From Mastigias papua (Eukaryota; Cnidaria; Scyphozoa; Rhizostomeae; Mastigiidae), in the NCBI GenBank assembly GCA_964019165.1, contig OZ025273.1, forward strand, positions 10,167,279 to 10,231,278: 64,000 nt of DNA, in the 5' to 3' direction. The notes under the pieces are model-generated. The model worked only from the letters and a program-made list of their open reading frames with translations. It was not told the origin of the DNA and searched no databases. Positions 24,417-38,651 of the stretch are shown piece by piece (the stretch's first letter is position 1; each line of letters starts with the position of its first letter). The translations under genes and the position numbers were made by a program.

Positions 24417-27400
24417 CTATAGTCTTGGTATTTTGGTGAAATATGACCAAATTTGAACTTCATTGATTTTGATTGCAGATTGAAAAGTGATCCAAATCAG
24501 CGATTTTTGGCCAAACAGTAAGGCTATAGCCTTGGTATTTTGGTGAAAAATGACCAAATTTGAAATTGATTGATTTTGATTGCAGATTGAAAAGTGATCC
24601 AAATCAGCGATTTTTGGCCAAAAAGTAAGGCTATAGCCTTGGTAAGTTGGTGAGAAATGACCAAATTTGAAATTGATTGATTTTGATTGCAGATTGAAAA
24701 GTGATCCAAATCAGCGATTTTTGGCCAAAAAGTAAGGCTATAGCCTTGGTATTTTGGTAAGAAATGACCAAATTTGAAATAGATTGATTTTGATTACAGA
24801 TTGACAAGTGACCCAAATCAGCGATGTTTGGCCAAAAAGTAAGGCTATAGTCTTGGTATTTTTGTGAAAAATGACCAAATTTGAACTTCATTGATTTTGA
24901 TTGCAGATTGAAAAGTGATCCAAATCAGCGATTTTTGGCCAAACAGTAAGGCTATAGCCTTGGTATGTTGGTGAGAAATGACCAAATTTGAAATTGATTG
25001 ATTTTGATTGCAGATTGAAAAGTGACCCACATCAGCGATGTTTGGCCAAAAAGTAAGGCTATAGTCTTGGTATGTTGGTGAAAAATGACCAACGTTGAAA
25101 TTGATTGATTTTGATTGCAGATTGAAAAGTGATCCAAATCAGCGATGTTTGGCCAAAAAGTAAGGCTATAGCCTTGGTATTTTGGTGAAAAATGACCAAA
25201 TTCGAAATTGGTTAATTTTGATTGCAGATTAAAAAGTGATCCAAATCAGCGATTTTTGGCCAAAAACTAAGGCTATAGCCTTGGTATTTTGGTGAAAAAT
25301 GACCAAATTTAAAATTGATTGATTTTGATTGCAGATTGACAAGTGATCCAAATCAGCGATTTTTGGCCAAAAAGTAAGGCTATAGCCTTGGTATTTTGGT
25401 GACAAATGACCAAATTCAAAATTGATTCAGATTGATTGCAGATTGAAAAGTGACCCAAAGCAGCGATTTTTGGCCAAAACGTAAGGCTATAGCCTTGGTA
25501 TTTTGGTGAAAAATGACCAAATATGAAATTGATTGTTTTTGATTGCAGATTGAAACGTGATCCAAATCAGCGATGTTTGGCCAAAAAGTAAGGCTATAGT
25601 CTTGGTATTTTGGTGAGAAATGACAAAATTTGAACTTCATTGATTTTGATTGCAGATTGAAAAGTGATGCAAATCAGCGAGTTTTGGCCAAAAAGTAAGG
25701 CTATAGCCTTGGTATTTTGGTAAGAAATGACCAAATTTGAACTAGATTGATTTTGATTACAGATTGAAAAGTGACCCAAATCAGCGATGTTTGGCCAAAA
25801 CGTAAGGCTATAGTCTTGGTATTTTGGTGAAATATGACCAAATTTGAACTTCATTGATTTTGATTGCAGATTGAAAAGTGATCCAAATCAGCGATTTTTG
25901 GCCAAACAGTAAGGCTATAGCCTTGGTATGTTGGTGAGAAATGACCAAATTTGAAATTGATAGATTTTGATTGCAGATTGAAAAATGACCCAAATCAGCG
26001 ATTCTTGGCCAAAAAGTAAGGCTATAGCCTTGGTATTTTGGTGACAAATGACCAAATTCAAAATTGATTCAGGTTGATTGCAGATTGAAAAGTGATCCAA
26101 ATCAGCGATTTTTGGCCAAAAAGTAAGGCTATAGCCTTGGTATTTTGGTGAAAAATGACCAAATTTGAACTTCATTGATTTTGATTGCAGAGTGAAAAGT
26201 GATGCAAATCAGCGAGTTTTGGCCAAAAAGTAAGGCTATAGCCTTGGTATTTTGGTGAAAAATGACCAAATTTGAAATTGATTGATTTTGATTGCAGATT
26301 GAAAAGTGATCCAAATCAGCGATTTTTGGCCAAAAAGTAAGGCTATAGCCTTGGTAAGTTGGTGAGAAATGACCAAATTTGAAATTGATTGATTTTGATT
26401 GCAGATTGAAAAGTGATCCAAATCAGCGATTTTTGGCCAAAAAGTAAGGCTATAGCCTTGGTATTTTGGTAAGAAATGACCAAATTTGAAATAGATTGAT
26501 TTTGATTACAGATTGACAAGTGACCCAAATCAGCGATGTTTGGCCAAAAAGTAAGGCTATAGTCTTGGTATTTTGGTGAAAAATGACCAAATTTGAACTT
26601 CATTGATTTTGATTGCAGATTGAAAAGTGATCCAAATCAGCGATTTTTGGCCAAACAGTAAGGCTATAGCCTTGGTATGTTGGTGAGAAATGACCAAATT
26701 TGAAATTGATTGATTTTGATTGCAGATTGAAAAGTGATCCAAATCAGCGATTTTTGGCCAAAAAGTAAGGCTATAGCCTTGGTAAGTTGGTGAGAAATGA
26801 CCAAATTTGAAATTGATTAATTTTGATTGCAGATTGAAAAGTGATCCAAATCAGCGATTTTTGGCCAAAAAGTAAGGCTATAGCCTTGGTATTTTGGTAA
26901 GAAATGACCAAATTTGAAATAGATTGATTTTGATTACAGATTGACAAGTGACCCAAATCAGCGATGTTTGGCCAAAAAGTAAGGCTATAGTCTTGGTATT
27001 TTGGTGAAAAATGACCAAATTTGAACTTGATTGATTTTGATTGCAGATTGAAAAGTGATCCAAATCAGCGATTTTTGGCCAAACAGTAAGGCTATAGCCT
27101 TGGTATGTTGGTGAGAAATGACCAAATTTGAAATTGATTGATTTTGATTGCAGATTGAAAAGTGACCCAAATCAGCGAATCTTGGCCAAAAAGTAAGGCT
27201 ATAGCCTTGGTATTTTGGTGACAAATGACCAAATTCAAAATTGAGTCAGGTTGATTGCAGATTGAAAAGTGATCCAAATCAGCGATTTTTGGCCAAAAAG
27301 TAAGGCTATAGCCTTGGTATTTTGGTGAAAAATGACCAAATTTGAACTTCATTGATTTTGATTGCAGAGTGAAAAGTGATGCAAATCAGCGAGTTTTGGC

Positions 27401-29659
27401 CAAAAAGTAAGGCTATAGCCTTGGTATTTTGGTGAAAAATGACCAAATTTGAAATTGATTGATTTTGATTGCAGATTGAAAAGTGATCCAAATCAGCGAT
27501 TTTTGGCCAAAAAGTAAGGCTATAGCCTTGGTAAGTTGGTGAGAAATGACCAAATTTGAAATTGATTGATTTTGATTGCAGATTGAAAAGTGATCCAAAT
27601 CAGCGATTTTTGGCCAAAAAGTAAGGCTATAGCCTTGGTATTTTGGTGAGAAATGACCAAATTTGAAATTGATTGATTTTGATTGCAGATTGAAACGTGA
27701 TCCAAATCAGCGATTTTTGGCCAAAAAGTAAGGCTATAGCCTTGGCATTTTGGTGAAAAATGACCAAATTTGAAATTGATTGATTTTGATTGCAGAATTA
27801 AAAGTGATCGAAATCAGCGATTTTTGGCCAAAAAGTAAGGCTATAGCCTTGGTATTTTGGTGACAAATGACCAAATTCAAAATTGATTCAGGTTGATTGC
27901 AGATTGAAAAGTGACCCAAATCAGCGATTTTTGGCCAAAACGTAAGGCTATAGCCTTGGTATTTTGGTGAAAAATGACCAAATATGAAATTGATTGTTTT
28001 TGATTGCAGATTGAAACGTGATCCAAATCAGCGATGTTTGGCCAAAAAGTAAGGCTATAGCCTTGGTATTTTGGTGAAAAATGACCAACTTTGAACTTGA
28101 TTGATTTTGATTGCAGATTGAAAAGTGATCCAAATCAGCGATTTTTGGCCAAACAGTAAGGCTATAGCCTTGGTATGTTGGTGAGAAATGACCAAATTTG
28201 AAATTGATTGATTTTGATTGCAGATTGAAAAGTGACCCAAATCAGCGATTCTTGGCCAAAAAGTAAGGCTATAGCCTTGGTATTTTGGTGACAAATGACC
28301 AAATTCAAAATTGATTCAGGTTGATTGCAGATTGAAAAGTGATCCAAATCAGCGATTTTTGGCCAAAAAGTAAGGCTATAGCCTTGGTAGTTTGGTGAAA
28401 AATGACCAAATTTGAACTTCATTGATTTTGATTGCAGAGTGAAAAGTGATGCAAATCAGCGAGTTTTGGCCAAAAAGTAAGGCTATAGCCTTGGTATTTT
28501 GGTGAAAAATGACCAAATTTGAAATTGATTGATTTTGATTGCAGATTGAAAAGTGATCCAAATCAGCGATTTTTGGCCAAAAAGTAAGGCTATAGCCTTG
28601 GTATTTTGGTAAGAAATGACCAAATTTGAAATAGATTGATTTTGATTACAGATTGACAAGTGACCCAAATCAGCGATGTTTGGCCAAAAAGTAAGGCTAT
28701 AGTCTTGGTATTTTGGTGAAAAATGACCAAATTTGAACTTGATTGATTTTGATTGCAGATTGAAAAGTGATCCAAATCAGCGATTTTTGGCCAAACAGTA
28801 AGGCTATAGCCTTGGCATTTTGGTGAAAAATGACCAAATTTGAAATTGATTGATTTTGATTGCAGAATTAAAAGTGATCGAAATCAGCGATTTTTGGCCA
28901 AAAAGTAAGGCTATAGTCTTGGTATTTTGGTGAAAAATGACCAAATTTGAAATTGATTGATTTTGATTGCAGATTGAAAAGTGACCCACATCAGCGATGT
29001 TTGGCCAAAAACTAAGGCTATAGCCTTGGAATTTTGGTGAAAAATGACCAAATTTGAAATTGATTCAGTGTGATTGCAGAGTGAAATGTGATCCAAATCA
29101 GCGATTTTTGGCCAAAAAGTAAGGCTATAGCCTTGGTATTTTGGTGAAAAATGACCAAATTTGAAATTGATTCAGTTTGATTGCAGATTGAAAAGTGATC
29201 CAAATCAGCGATTTTTGGCCAAAAAGTAAGGCTATAGCCTTGGTATTTTGGTGAAAAATGACCAAATTTGAAATTGATTGATTTTGATTGCAGATTGAAA
29301 AGTGATCCAAATCAGCGATTTTTGGCCAAAAAGTAAGGCTATAGCCTTGGTATTTTGGTGACAAATGACAAATTTCAAAATTAATTCAGGTTGATTGCAG
29401 ATTGAAAAGTGATCCAAATCAGCGATTTTTGGCAAAAAAGTAAGGCTATAGCCTTGGTATTTTGGTGAAAAATGACCAAATTTGAAATTGATTGATTTTG
29501 ATTGCAGATTGAAAAGTGACCCACATCAGCGATGTTTGGCCAAAAAGTAAGGCTATAGTCTTGGTATGTTGGTGAAAAATGACCAACTTTGAAATTGATT
29601 GATTTTGATTGCAGATTGAAAAGTGATCCAAATCAGCGATTTTTGGCCAAAAAGTAAGG

Positions 29660-32600
29660 CTATAGCCTTGGTATTTTGGTGAAAAATGACCAAATTTGAA
29701 ATTGATTGATTTTGATTGCAGATTGAAAAGTGATCCAAATCAGCGATTTGTGGCCAAAAAGTAAGGCTATAGCCTTGGTAAGTTGGTGAGAAATGACCAA
29801 ATTTGAAATTGATTGATTTTGATTGCAGATTGAAAAGTGATCCAAATCAGCGATTTTTGGCCAAAAAGTAAGGCTATAGCCTTGGTATTTTGGTGACAAA
29901 TGACCAAATTCAAAATTGATTCAGGTTGATTGCAGATTGAAAAGTGATCCAAATCAGCGATTTTTGGCCAAAAAGTAAGGCTATAGCCTTGGTATTTTGG
30001 TGAAAAATGACCAAATTTGAACTTCATTGATTTTGATTGCAGATTGAAAAGTGATGCAAATCAGCGAGTTTTGGCCAAAAAGTAAGGCTATAGCCTTGGT
30101 AGTTTGGTGAAAAATGACCAAATTTGAAATTGATTGATTTTGATTGCAGATTGAAAAGTGATCCAAATCAGCGATTTTTGGCCAAAAAGTAAGGCTATAG
30201 CCTTGGTAAGTTGGTGAGAAATGACCAAATTTGAAATTGATTGATTTTGATTGCAGATTGAAAAGTGATCCAAATCAGCGATTTTTGGCCAAAAAGTAAG
30301 GCTATAGCCTTGGTATTTTGGTGAGAAATGACCAAATTTGAAATTGATTGATTTTGATTGCAGATTGAAACGTGATCCAAATCAGCGATTTTTGGCCAAA
30401 AAGTAAGGCTATAGCCTTGGCATTTTGGTGAAAAATGACCAAATTTGAAATTGATTGATTTTGATTGCAGAATTAAAAGTGATCGAAATCAGCGATTTTT
30501 GGCCAAAAAGTAAGGCTATAGTCTTGGTATTTTGGTGAAAAATGACCAAATTTGAAATTGATTGATTTTGATTGCAGATTGAAAAGTGATCCAAATAAGA
30601 GATTTTTAGCCAAATAGTAAGGCTATAGCCTTGCTATTTCGGTGAAAAATGACCAAATTTGAAATTGATTGATTATGATTGCAGATTGAAAGGTGATCCA
30701 AATCAGCGATTTTTGGCCAAAAAGTAAGGCTATAGTCTTGGTATTTTGGTGAAAAATGACCAAATTTGAAATTGATTGATTATGATTGCAGATTGAAAGG
30801 TGATCCAAATCAGCGATTTTTGGCCAAAAAGTAAGGCTATAGCCTTGGTATTTTGGTGACAAATGACCAAATTCAAAATTGATTCAGGTTGATTGCAGAT
30901 TGAAAAGTGATCCAAATCAGCGATTTTTGGCCAAAAAGTAAGGCTATAGCCTTGGTATTTTGGTGAAAAATGACCAAATTTGAAATTGATTGATTTTGAT
31001 TGCAGATTGAAAAGTGATCCAAATCAGCGATGTTTGGCCAAAAAGTAAGGCTATAGCCTTGGTATTTTGGTGAAAAATGACCAAATTTGAAATTGATTGA
31101 TTTTGATTGCAGATTGAAAAGTGATCCAAATCAGCGATTTTTAGCCAAAAAGTAAGGCTATAGTCTTGGTAATTTGGTAAAAAATAACCAAATTTGAAAT
31201 TGATTGATTATGATTGCAGATTGAAAGGTGATCCAAATCAGCGATTTTTGGCCAAAAAGTAAGGCTATAGCCTTGCTATTTCGGTGAAAAATGACCAAAT
31301 TTGAACTTGATTGATTTTGATTGCAGATTGAAAAGTGACCCAAATCAGCGATTTTTGGCCAAAAAGTAAGGCTATAGCCTTGGTATTTTGGTGAAAAATG
31401 ACCAAATTTGAAATTGATTGATTTTGATTGCAGATTGAAAAGTGATCCAAATCTGCGATTTTTGGCCAAAAAGTAAGGCTATAGCCTTGGTATTGTGGTG
31501 AAACATGACCAAATTTGAAATTGATTGATTTTGATTGCAGATTGAAAAGTGATCCAAATCAGCGATTTTTGGCCAAAAAGTAAGGCTATAGCCTTGGTAT
31601 TTTGGTGAAAAATGACCAAATTTGAAATTGATTGATTTTGATTGCAGATTGAAAAGTGATCCAAATCAGCGATTTTTGGCCAAAAAGTAAGGCTATAGCC
31701 TTGGTATTTTGGTGAAAAATGACCAAATTTGAAATTGATTGATTTTGATTGCAGATTGAAAAGTGATCCAAATCAGCGATTTGTGGCCATAAAGTAAGGC
31801 TATAGCCTTGGTATTTTGGTGAAAAATGACCAAATTTGAAATTGATTGATTTTGATTGCAGATTGAAAAGTGATCCAAATCAGCGATTTGTGGCCAAAGA
31901 GTAAGGCTATAGCCTTGGTATTTTGGTGAAAAATGACCAACTTTGAAATTGATTGATTTTGATTGCAGATTGAAAAGTGATCCAAATCAGCGATTTTTGG
32001 CCAAAAAGTAAGGCTATAGCCTTGGTACTTTGGTGAAAAATGACCAAATTTGAAATTGATTGATTTTGATTGCAGATTGAAAAGTGATCCAAATCAGCGA
32101 TTTTTGGCCAATAAGTAAGGCTATAGCCTTGGTATTTTGGTGAAAAATGACCAAATTTGAAATTGATTGATTTTGATTGCAGAGTGAAAAGTGATCCAAA
32201 TCAGCGATTTTTGGCCAAAAAGTAAGGCTATAGCCTTGGTATTTTGGTGAAAAATGACCAAATTTGAAATTGATTGATTTTGATTGCACATTGAAAAGTG
32301 ATCGAAATCAGCGATATTTGGCCAAAAAGTAAGGCTATAGCCTTGGTATTTTGGTGAAAAATGACCAAATTTGAAATTGATTGATTTTCATTGCAGATTA
32401 AAAAGTGATCCAAATCAGCGATTTGTGGCCAAAGAGTAAGGCTATAGCCTTGGTATTTTGGTGAAAAATGACCAAATTTGAAATTGATTGATTTTGATTG
32501 CAGATTGAAAAGTGATCCAAATCAGCGATATTTGGCCAAAAAGTAAGGCTATAGCCTTGGTATTTTGGTGAAAAATGACCAAATTTGAAATTGATTGATT

Positions 32601-35600
32601 TTCATTGCAGATTAAAAAGTGATCCAAATCAGCGATTTGTGGCCAAAGAGTAAGGCTATAGCCTTGGTATTTTGGTGAAAAATGACCAAATTTGAAATTG
32701 ATTGATTTTGATTGCAGATTGAAAAGTGATCCATATCAGCGAATTTTTGGCCAAAAAGTAAGGCTATAGCCTTGGAAAGTTGGTGAGAAATGACCAAATT
32801 TGAAATTGATTGATTTTGATTGCAGATTGAAAAGTGACCCAAATCAGCGATGTTTGGCCAAAAAGTAAGGCTATAGCCTTGGTATTTTGGCGAAAAATGA
32901 CCAAATTTGAAATTGATTGATTTTGATTGCAGATTGAAAAGTGATCCAAATCAGCGATTTTTGGCCAAAAAGTAAGGCTATAGCCTTGGTATTTTGGTGA
33001 AAAATGACCAAATTTGAAATTGATTGATTTTGATTGCAGATTGAAAAGTGATCCAAATCAGCGATTTTTGGCCAAAAAGTAAGGCTATAGCCTTGGTATT
33101 TTGGTGAAAAATGACCAAATTTGAAATTGATTGATTTTGATTGCAGATTAAAAAATGATCCAGATAAGCAATTTGTGGCCAAAAAGTAAGGCTATAGCCT
33201 TGGCATTTTTGGTGAAAAATGACCAAATTTGAAATTGATTGATGTTGATTGCAGAATTAAAAGTGATCCAAATCAGCGATTTTTGGCCAAACAGTAAGGC
33301 TATAGCCTTGGTATGTTGGTGAGAAATGACCAAATTTGAAATTGATTGATTTTGATTGCAGATTGAAAAGTGACCCAAATCAGCGATTCTTGGCCAAAAA
33401 GTAAGGCTATAGCCTTGGTATTTTGGTGACAAATGACCAAATTCAAAATTGATTCAGGTTGATTGCAGATTGAAAAGTGATCCAAATCAGCGATTTTTGG
33501 CCAAAAAGTAAGGCTATAGCCTTGGTATTTTGGTGAAAAATGACCAAATTTGAACTTCATTGATTTTGATTGCAGAGTGAAAAGTGATGCAAATCAGCGA
33601 GTTTTGGCCAAAAAGTAAGGCTATAGCCTTGGTATTTTGGTGAAAAATGACCAAATTTGAAATTGATTGATTTTGATTGCAGATTGAAAAGTGATCCAAA
33701 TCAGCGATTTTTGGCCAAAAAGTAAGGCTATAGCCTTGGTAAGTTGGTGAGAAATGACCAAATTTGAAATTGATTGATTTTGATTGCAGATTGAAAAGTG
33801 ATCCAAATCAGCGATTTTTGGCCAAGAAGTAAGGCTATAGCCTTGGTATTTTGGTGACAAATGACCAAATTCAAAATTGATTCAGGTTGATTGCAGATTG
33901 AAAAGTGATCCAAATCAGCGATTTTTGGCCAAAAAGTAAGGCTATAGCCTTGGTATTTTGGTGAAAAATGACCAAATTTGAACTTCATTGATTTTGATTG
34001 CAGATTGAAAAGTGATGCAAATCAGCGAGTTTTGGCCAAAAAGTAAGGCTATAGCCTTGGTAGTTTGGTGAAAAATGACCAAATTTGAAATTGATTGATT
34101 TTGATTGCAGATTGAAAAGTGATCCAAATCAGCGATTTTTGGCCAAAAAGTAAGGCTATAGCCTTGGTAAGTTGGTGAGAAATGACCAAATTTGAAATTG
34201 ATTGATTTTGATTGCAGATTGAAAAGTGATCCAAATCAGCGATTTTTGGCCAAAAAGTAAGGCTATAGCCTTGGTATTTTGGTGAGAAATGACCAAATTT
34301 GAAATTGATTGATTTTGATTGCAGATTGAAACGTGATCCAAATCAGCGATTTTTGGCCAAAAAGTAAGGCTATAGCCTTGGCATTTTGGTGAAAAATGAC
34401 CAAATTTGAAATTGATTGATTTTGATTGCAGAATTAAAAGTGATCGAAATCAGCGATTTTTGGCCAAAAAGTAAGGCTATAGTCTTGGTATTTTGGTGAA
34501 AAATGACCAAATTTGAAATTGATTGATTTTGATTGCAGATTGAAAAGTGATCCAAATAAGAGATTTTTAGCCAAATAGTAAGGCTATAGCCTTGCTATTT
34601 CGGTGAAAAATGACCAAATTTGAAATTGATTGATTATGATTGCAGATTGAAAGGTGATCCAAATCAGCGATTTTTGGCCAAAAAGTAAGGCTATAGTCTT
34701 GGTATTTTGGTGAAAAATGACCAAATTTGAAATTGATTGATTATGATTGCAGATTGAAAGGTGATCCAAATCAGCGATTTTTGGCCAAAAAGTAAGGCTA
34801 TAGCCTTGGTATTTTGGTGACAAATGACCAAATTCAAAATTGATTCAGGTTGATTGCAGATTGAAAAGTGATCCAAATCAGCGATTTTTGGCCAAAAAGT
34901 AAGGCTATAGCCTTGGTATTTTGGTGAAAAATGACCAAATTTGAAATTGATTGATTTTGATTGCAGATTGAAAAGTGATCCAAATCAGCGATGTTTGGCC
35001 AAAAAGTAAGGCTATAGCCTTGGTATTTTGGTGAAAAATGACCAAATTTGAAATTGATTGATTTTGATTGCAGATTGAAAAGTGATCCAAATCAGCGATT
35101 TTTAGCCAAAAAGTAAGGCTATAGTCTTGGTAATTTGGTAAAAAATAACCAAATTTGAAATTGATTGATTATGATTGCAGATTGAAAGGTGATCCAAATC
35201 AGCGATTTTTGGCCAAAAAGTAAGGCTATAGCCTTGCTATTTCGGTGAAAAATGACCAAATTTGAACTTGATTGATTTTGATTGCAGATTGAAAAGTGAC
35301 CCAAATCAGCGATTTTTGGCCAAAAAGTAAGGCTATAGCCTTGGTATTTTGGTGAAAAATGACCAAATTTGAAATTGATTGATTTTGATTGCAGATTGAA
35401 AAGTGATCCAAATCTGCGATTTTTGGCCAAAAAGTAAGGCTATAGCCTTGGTATTGTGGTGAAACATGACCAAATTTGAAATTGATTGATTTTGATTGCA
35501 GATTGAAAAGTGATCCAAATCAGCGATTTTTGGCCAAAAAGTAAGGCTATAGCCTTGGTATTTTGGTGAAAAATGACCAAATTTGAAATTGATTGATTTT

Positions 35601-36590
35601 GATTGCAGATTGAAAAGTGATCCAAATCAGCGATTTTTGGCCAAAAAGTAAGGCTATAGCCTTGGTATTTTGGTGAAAAATGACCAAATTTGAAATTGAT
35701 TGATTTTGATTGCAGATTGAAAAGTGATCCAAATCAGCGATTTGTGGCCATAAAGTAAGGCTATAGCCTTGGTATTTTGGTGAAAAATGACCAAATTTGA
35801 AATTGATTGATTTTGATTGCAGATTGAAAAGTGATCCAAATCAGCGATTTGTGGCCAAAGAGTAAGGCTATAGCCTTGGTATTTTGGTGAAAAATGACCA
35901 ACTTTGAAATTGATTGATTTTGATTGCAGATTGAAAAGTGATCCAAATCAGCGATTTTTGGCCAAAAAGTAAGGCTATAGCCTTGGTACTTTGGTGAAAA
36001 ATGACCAAATTTGAAATTGATTGATTTTGATTGCAGATTGAAAAGTGATCCAAATCAGCGATTTTTGGCCAATAAGTAAGGCTATAGCCTTGGTATTTTG
36101 GTGAAAAATGACCAAATTTGAAATTGATTGATTTTGATTGCAGAGTGAAAAGTGATCCAAATCAGCGATTTTTGGCCAAAAAGTAAGGCTATAGCCTTGG
36201 TATTTTGGTGAAAAATGACCAAATTTGAAATTGATTGATTTTGATTGCACATTGAAAAGTGATCGAAATCAGCGATATTTGGCCAAAAAGTAAGGCTATA
36301 GCCTTGGTATTTTGGTGAAAAATGACCAAATTTGAAATTGATTGATTTTCATTGCAGATTAAAAAGTGATCCAAATCAGCGATTTGTGGCCAAAGAGTAA
36401 GGCTATAGCCTTGGTATTTTGGTGAAAAATGACCAAATTTGAAATTGATTGATTTTGATTGCAGATTGAAAAGTGATCCAAATCAGCGATATTTGGCCAA
36501 AAAGTAAGGCTATAGCCTTGGTATTTTGGTGAAAAATGACCAAATTTGAAATTGATTGATTTTCATTGCAGATTAAAAAGTGATCCAAAT
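29660..36590. repeat. 3,961-bp higher-order duplication in the satellite
   Basis: The series from 29,660 recurs from 33,621 at an offset of 3,961 bp (37 monomers plus two bases) and stays near-identical for about 2.97 kb, to about 32,620 and 36,590. Private variants are shared, such as the frame spanning 31,158-31,469 and 35,119-35,430. Small differences near 29,756 and 33,824 show the copies are not a simple sequence duplicate. Confidence 0.85.
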
Positions 36591-38287
36591 CAGCGATTTG
36601 TGGCCAAAGAGTAAGGCTATAGCCTTGGTATTTTGGTGAAAAATGACCAAATTTGAAATTGATTGATTTTGATTGCAGATTGAAAAGTGATCCAAATCAG
36701 CGATTTTTGGCCAAAAAGTAAGGCTATAGCCTTGGTGTTTTGGTGAAAAATGACCAAATGTGAAAGTGATTGATTTTGATTGCAGATTGAAAAGTGATCC
36801 AAATCAGCGATTTTTGGCCAAAAAGTAAGGCTATAGCCTTGGTATTTTGGTGAAAAATGACCAAATTTGAAATTGATTGATTTTGATTGCAGATTGAAAA
36901 GTGATCCAAATCAGCGATTTGTGGCCAAAGAGTAAGGCTATAGCCTTGGTATTTTGGTGAAAAATGACCAAATTTGAAATTGATTGATTTTGATTGCAGA
37001 TTGAAAAGTGATCCAAATCAGCGATTTTTGGCCAAAAAGTAAGGCTATAGCCTTGGTATTTTGGTGAAAAATGACCAAATTTGAAATTGATTGATTTTGA
37101 TTGCAGATTGAAAAGTGATCCAAATCAGCGAAGTTTGGCCACAAAGTAAGGCTATAGCCTTGGTATTTTGGTGAAAAATGACCAAATTTGAAATTGATTG
37201 ATTTTGATTGCAGAGTGAAAAGTGATCCAAATCAGCGATTTTTGGCCATAAAGTAAGGCTATAGCCTTGGTATTTTGGTGAAAAATGACCAAATTTGAAA
37301 TTGATTGATTTTGATTGCAGATTGAAAAGTGATCCAAATCAGCGATTTGTGGCCAAAAAGTAAGGCTATAGCCTTGGTATTTTGGTGAAAAATGACCAAA
37401 TTTGAAATTGATTGATTTTGATTGCAGATTGAAAAGTGATCCAAATCAGCGATATTTGGCCAAAAGGTAAGGCTATAGCCTTGGTACTTTGGTGAAAAAT
37501 GACCAAATGTGAAATTGATTGATTTTGATTGCAGATTGAAAAGTGATCCAAATCAGCGATTTTTGGCCAAAAAGTAAAGCTATAGCCTTGGTATTTTGGT
37601 GAAAAATGACCAAATTTGAAATTGATTGATTTTGATTGCAGATTGAAAAGTGATCCAAATCAGCGATTTTTGGCCAAAAAGTAAGGCTATAGCCTTGGTA
37701 TTTTGGTGACAAATGACCAAATTTGAAATTGATTGATTTTGATTGCAGATTGAAAAGTGATCCAAATCAGCGATTTTTGGCCAAAAGGTAAGGCTATAGC
37801 CTTGGTACTTTGGTGAAAAATGACCAACTTTGAAATTGATTGATTTTGATTGCAGATTGAAAAGTGATCCAAATCAGCGATTTTTGGCCAAAAAGTAAAG
37901 CTATAGCCTTGGTATTTTGGTGAAAAATGACCAAATTTGAAATTGATTGATTTTGATTGCAGATTGAAAAGTGATCCAAATCAGCGATATTTGGCCAAAA
38001 AGTAAGGCTATAGCCTTGGTAGTTTGGTGAGGAATGACCAAAGTTGAAATTGATTGATTTTGATATCAGATTGAAAAGTGATCCAAATCAGCGATAGGCT
38101 TTTAACTCATAATAAGTCAATACAGAAAAAAACCATACCTTCAAACAAAAGGTGAAACCAAATTGATGATGGAAGTTGTCAATTCACAATGTAGGTTAAA
38201 TAATACATTGTGTTCCTGCCATGCAAGTCCAGGCACACATATCAAAGTTATCAATGTATGAAAAGTGTACTTAAATGGAAAAAGTAA

Positions 38288-38651
38288 CTTAGGCCACTGA
38301 GGCTAATGAATAAAAACTACTAAGTGCCTGCCTACAACCCACTTGAGCTATGAAATCTCATGCTTTGGATATACTGACCATCATGGTTTGAACACACTAG
38401 ATCTGGGAAGCAGAGGCAAAAGAAATGTAAATTGTCAATGGATTACTTTCTACTCATTGTGCCTTTTCAAGATTTGCACAATGAGTATAAAGTAATCCAT
38501 TGGCAATTTACATTTCTTTTGCCTCTGCTTCCCAGGTCTAGTGTGTTCAAACCATGATGGTCAGTATATCCAAAGCATGAGATTTCATAGCTCAAGTGGG
38601 TTGTAGGCAGGCACTTAGTAGTTTTTCTTCATTGGCCTCAGCCTCTATAAG
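38288..38651. repeat. Foldback element: ~175-bp inverted arms, 13-nt loop
   Basis: The left arm at 38,288-38,462 is the reverse complement of 38,476-38,651, with only a few mismatches over the inner ~150 bp. The 13-nt loop is 38,463-38,475. Pairing decays outward into weak similarity as far as about 38,260 and 38,680. No open frame is present. It lies 193 bp from the end of the satellite array. It could be a foldback or MITE element, or an inverted duplication made at a break; the transcript would form a long dsRNA hairpin. Confidence 0.9.

Larger units (their letters stand above)
11823..38095. repeat. 107-bp satellite DNA array (~245 monomers)
   Basis: A 107-bp monomer repeats head to tail for 26.3 kb with occasional 1-2 bp indels. 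Each consensus monomer contains two perfect 14-bp palindromes, TTTTTGGCCAAAAA and AAGGCTATAGCCTT, separated by gt (for example 33065-33078 and 33081-33094). The second is flanked by CCAAAA and TTTTGG, extending it to an imperfect hairpin of about 33 bp. Monomers are more varied at the left (11.8-17.9 kb) and nearest to consensus at the right (31-38 kb). Recurrent variants (tagtctt, ttagcc, gcgatgtttgg, gtaagttgg) define higher-order blocks. The minus strand gives many 61-codon open frames because 107 is not divisible by three, so the one TAG per monomer stops each frame only every 321 bp. These are not genes. Size and organisation fit a centromeric or pericentromeric satellite; that role is inferred. 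Confidence 0.98.

Noticed and set aside
11823..38095. Dozens of minus-strand 61-103 codon open frames with a shared peptide
   Set aside because: They are a by-product of a 107-bp period that is not a multiple of three. Each frame stops once per 321 bp, most open at TTG rather than ATG, and indels shift frame with no sign of selection.
11823..38095. CRISPR array
   Set aside because: There are no distinct spacers: the whole 107-bp monomer is repeated, and the context is eukaryotic.
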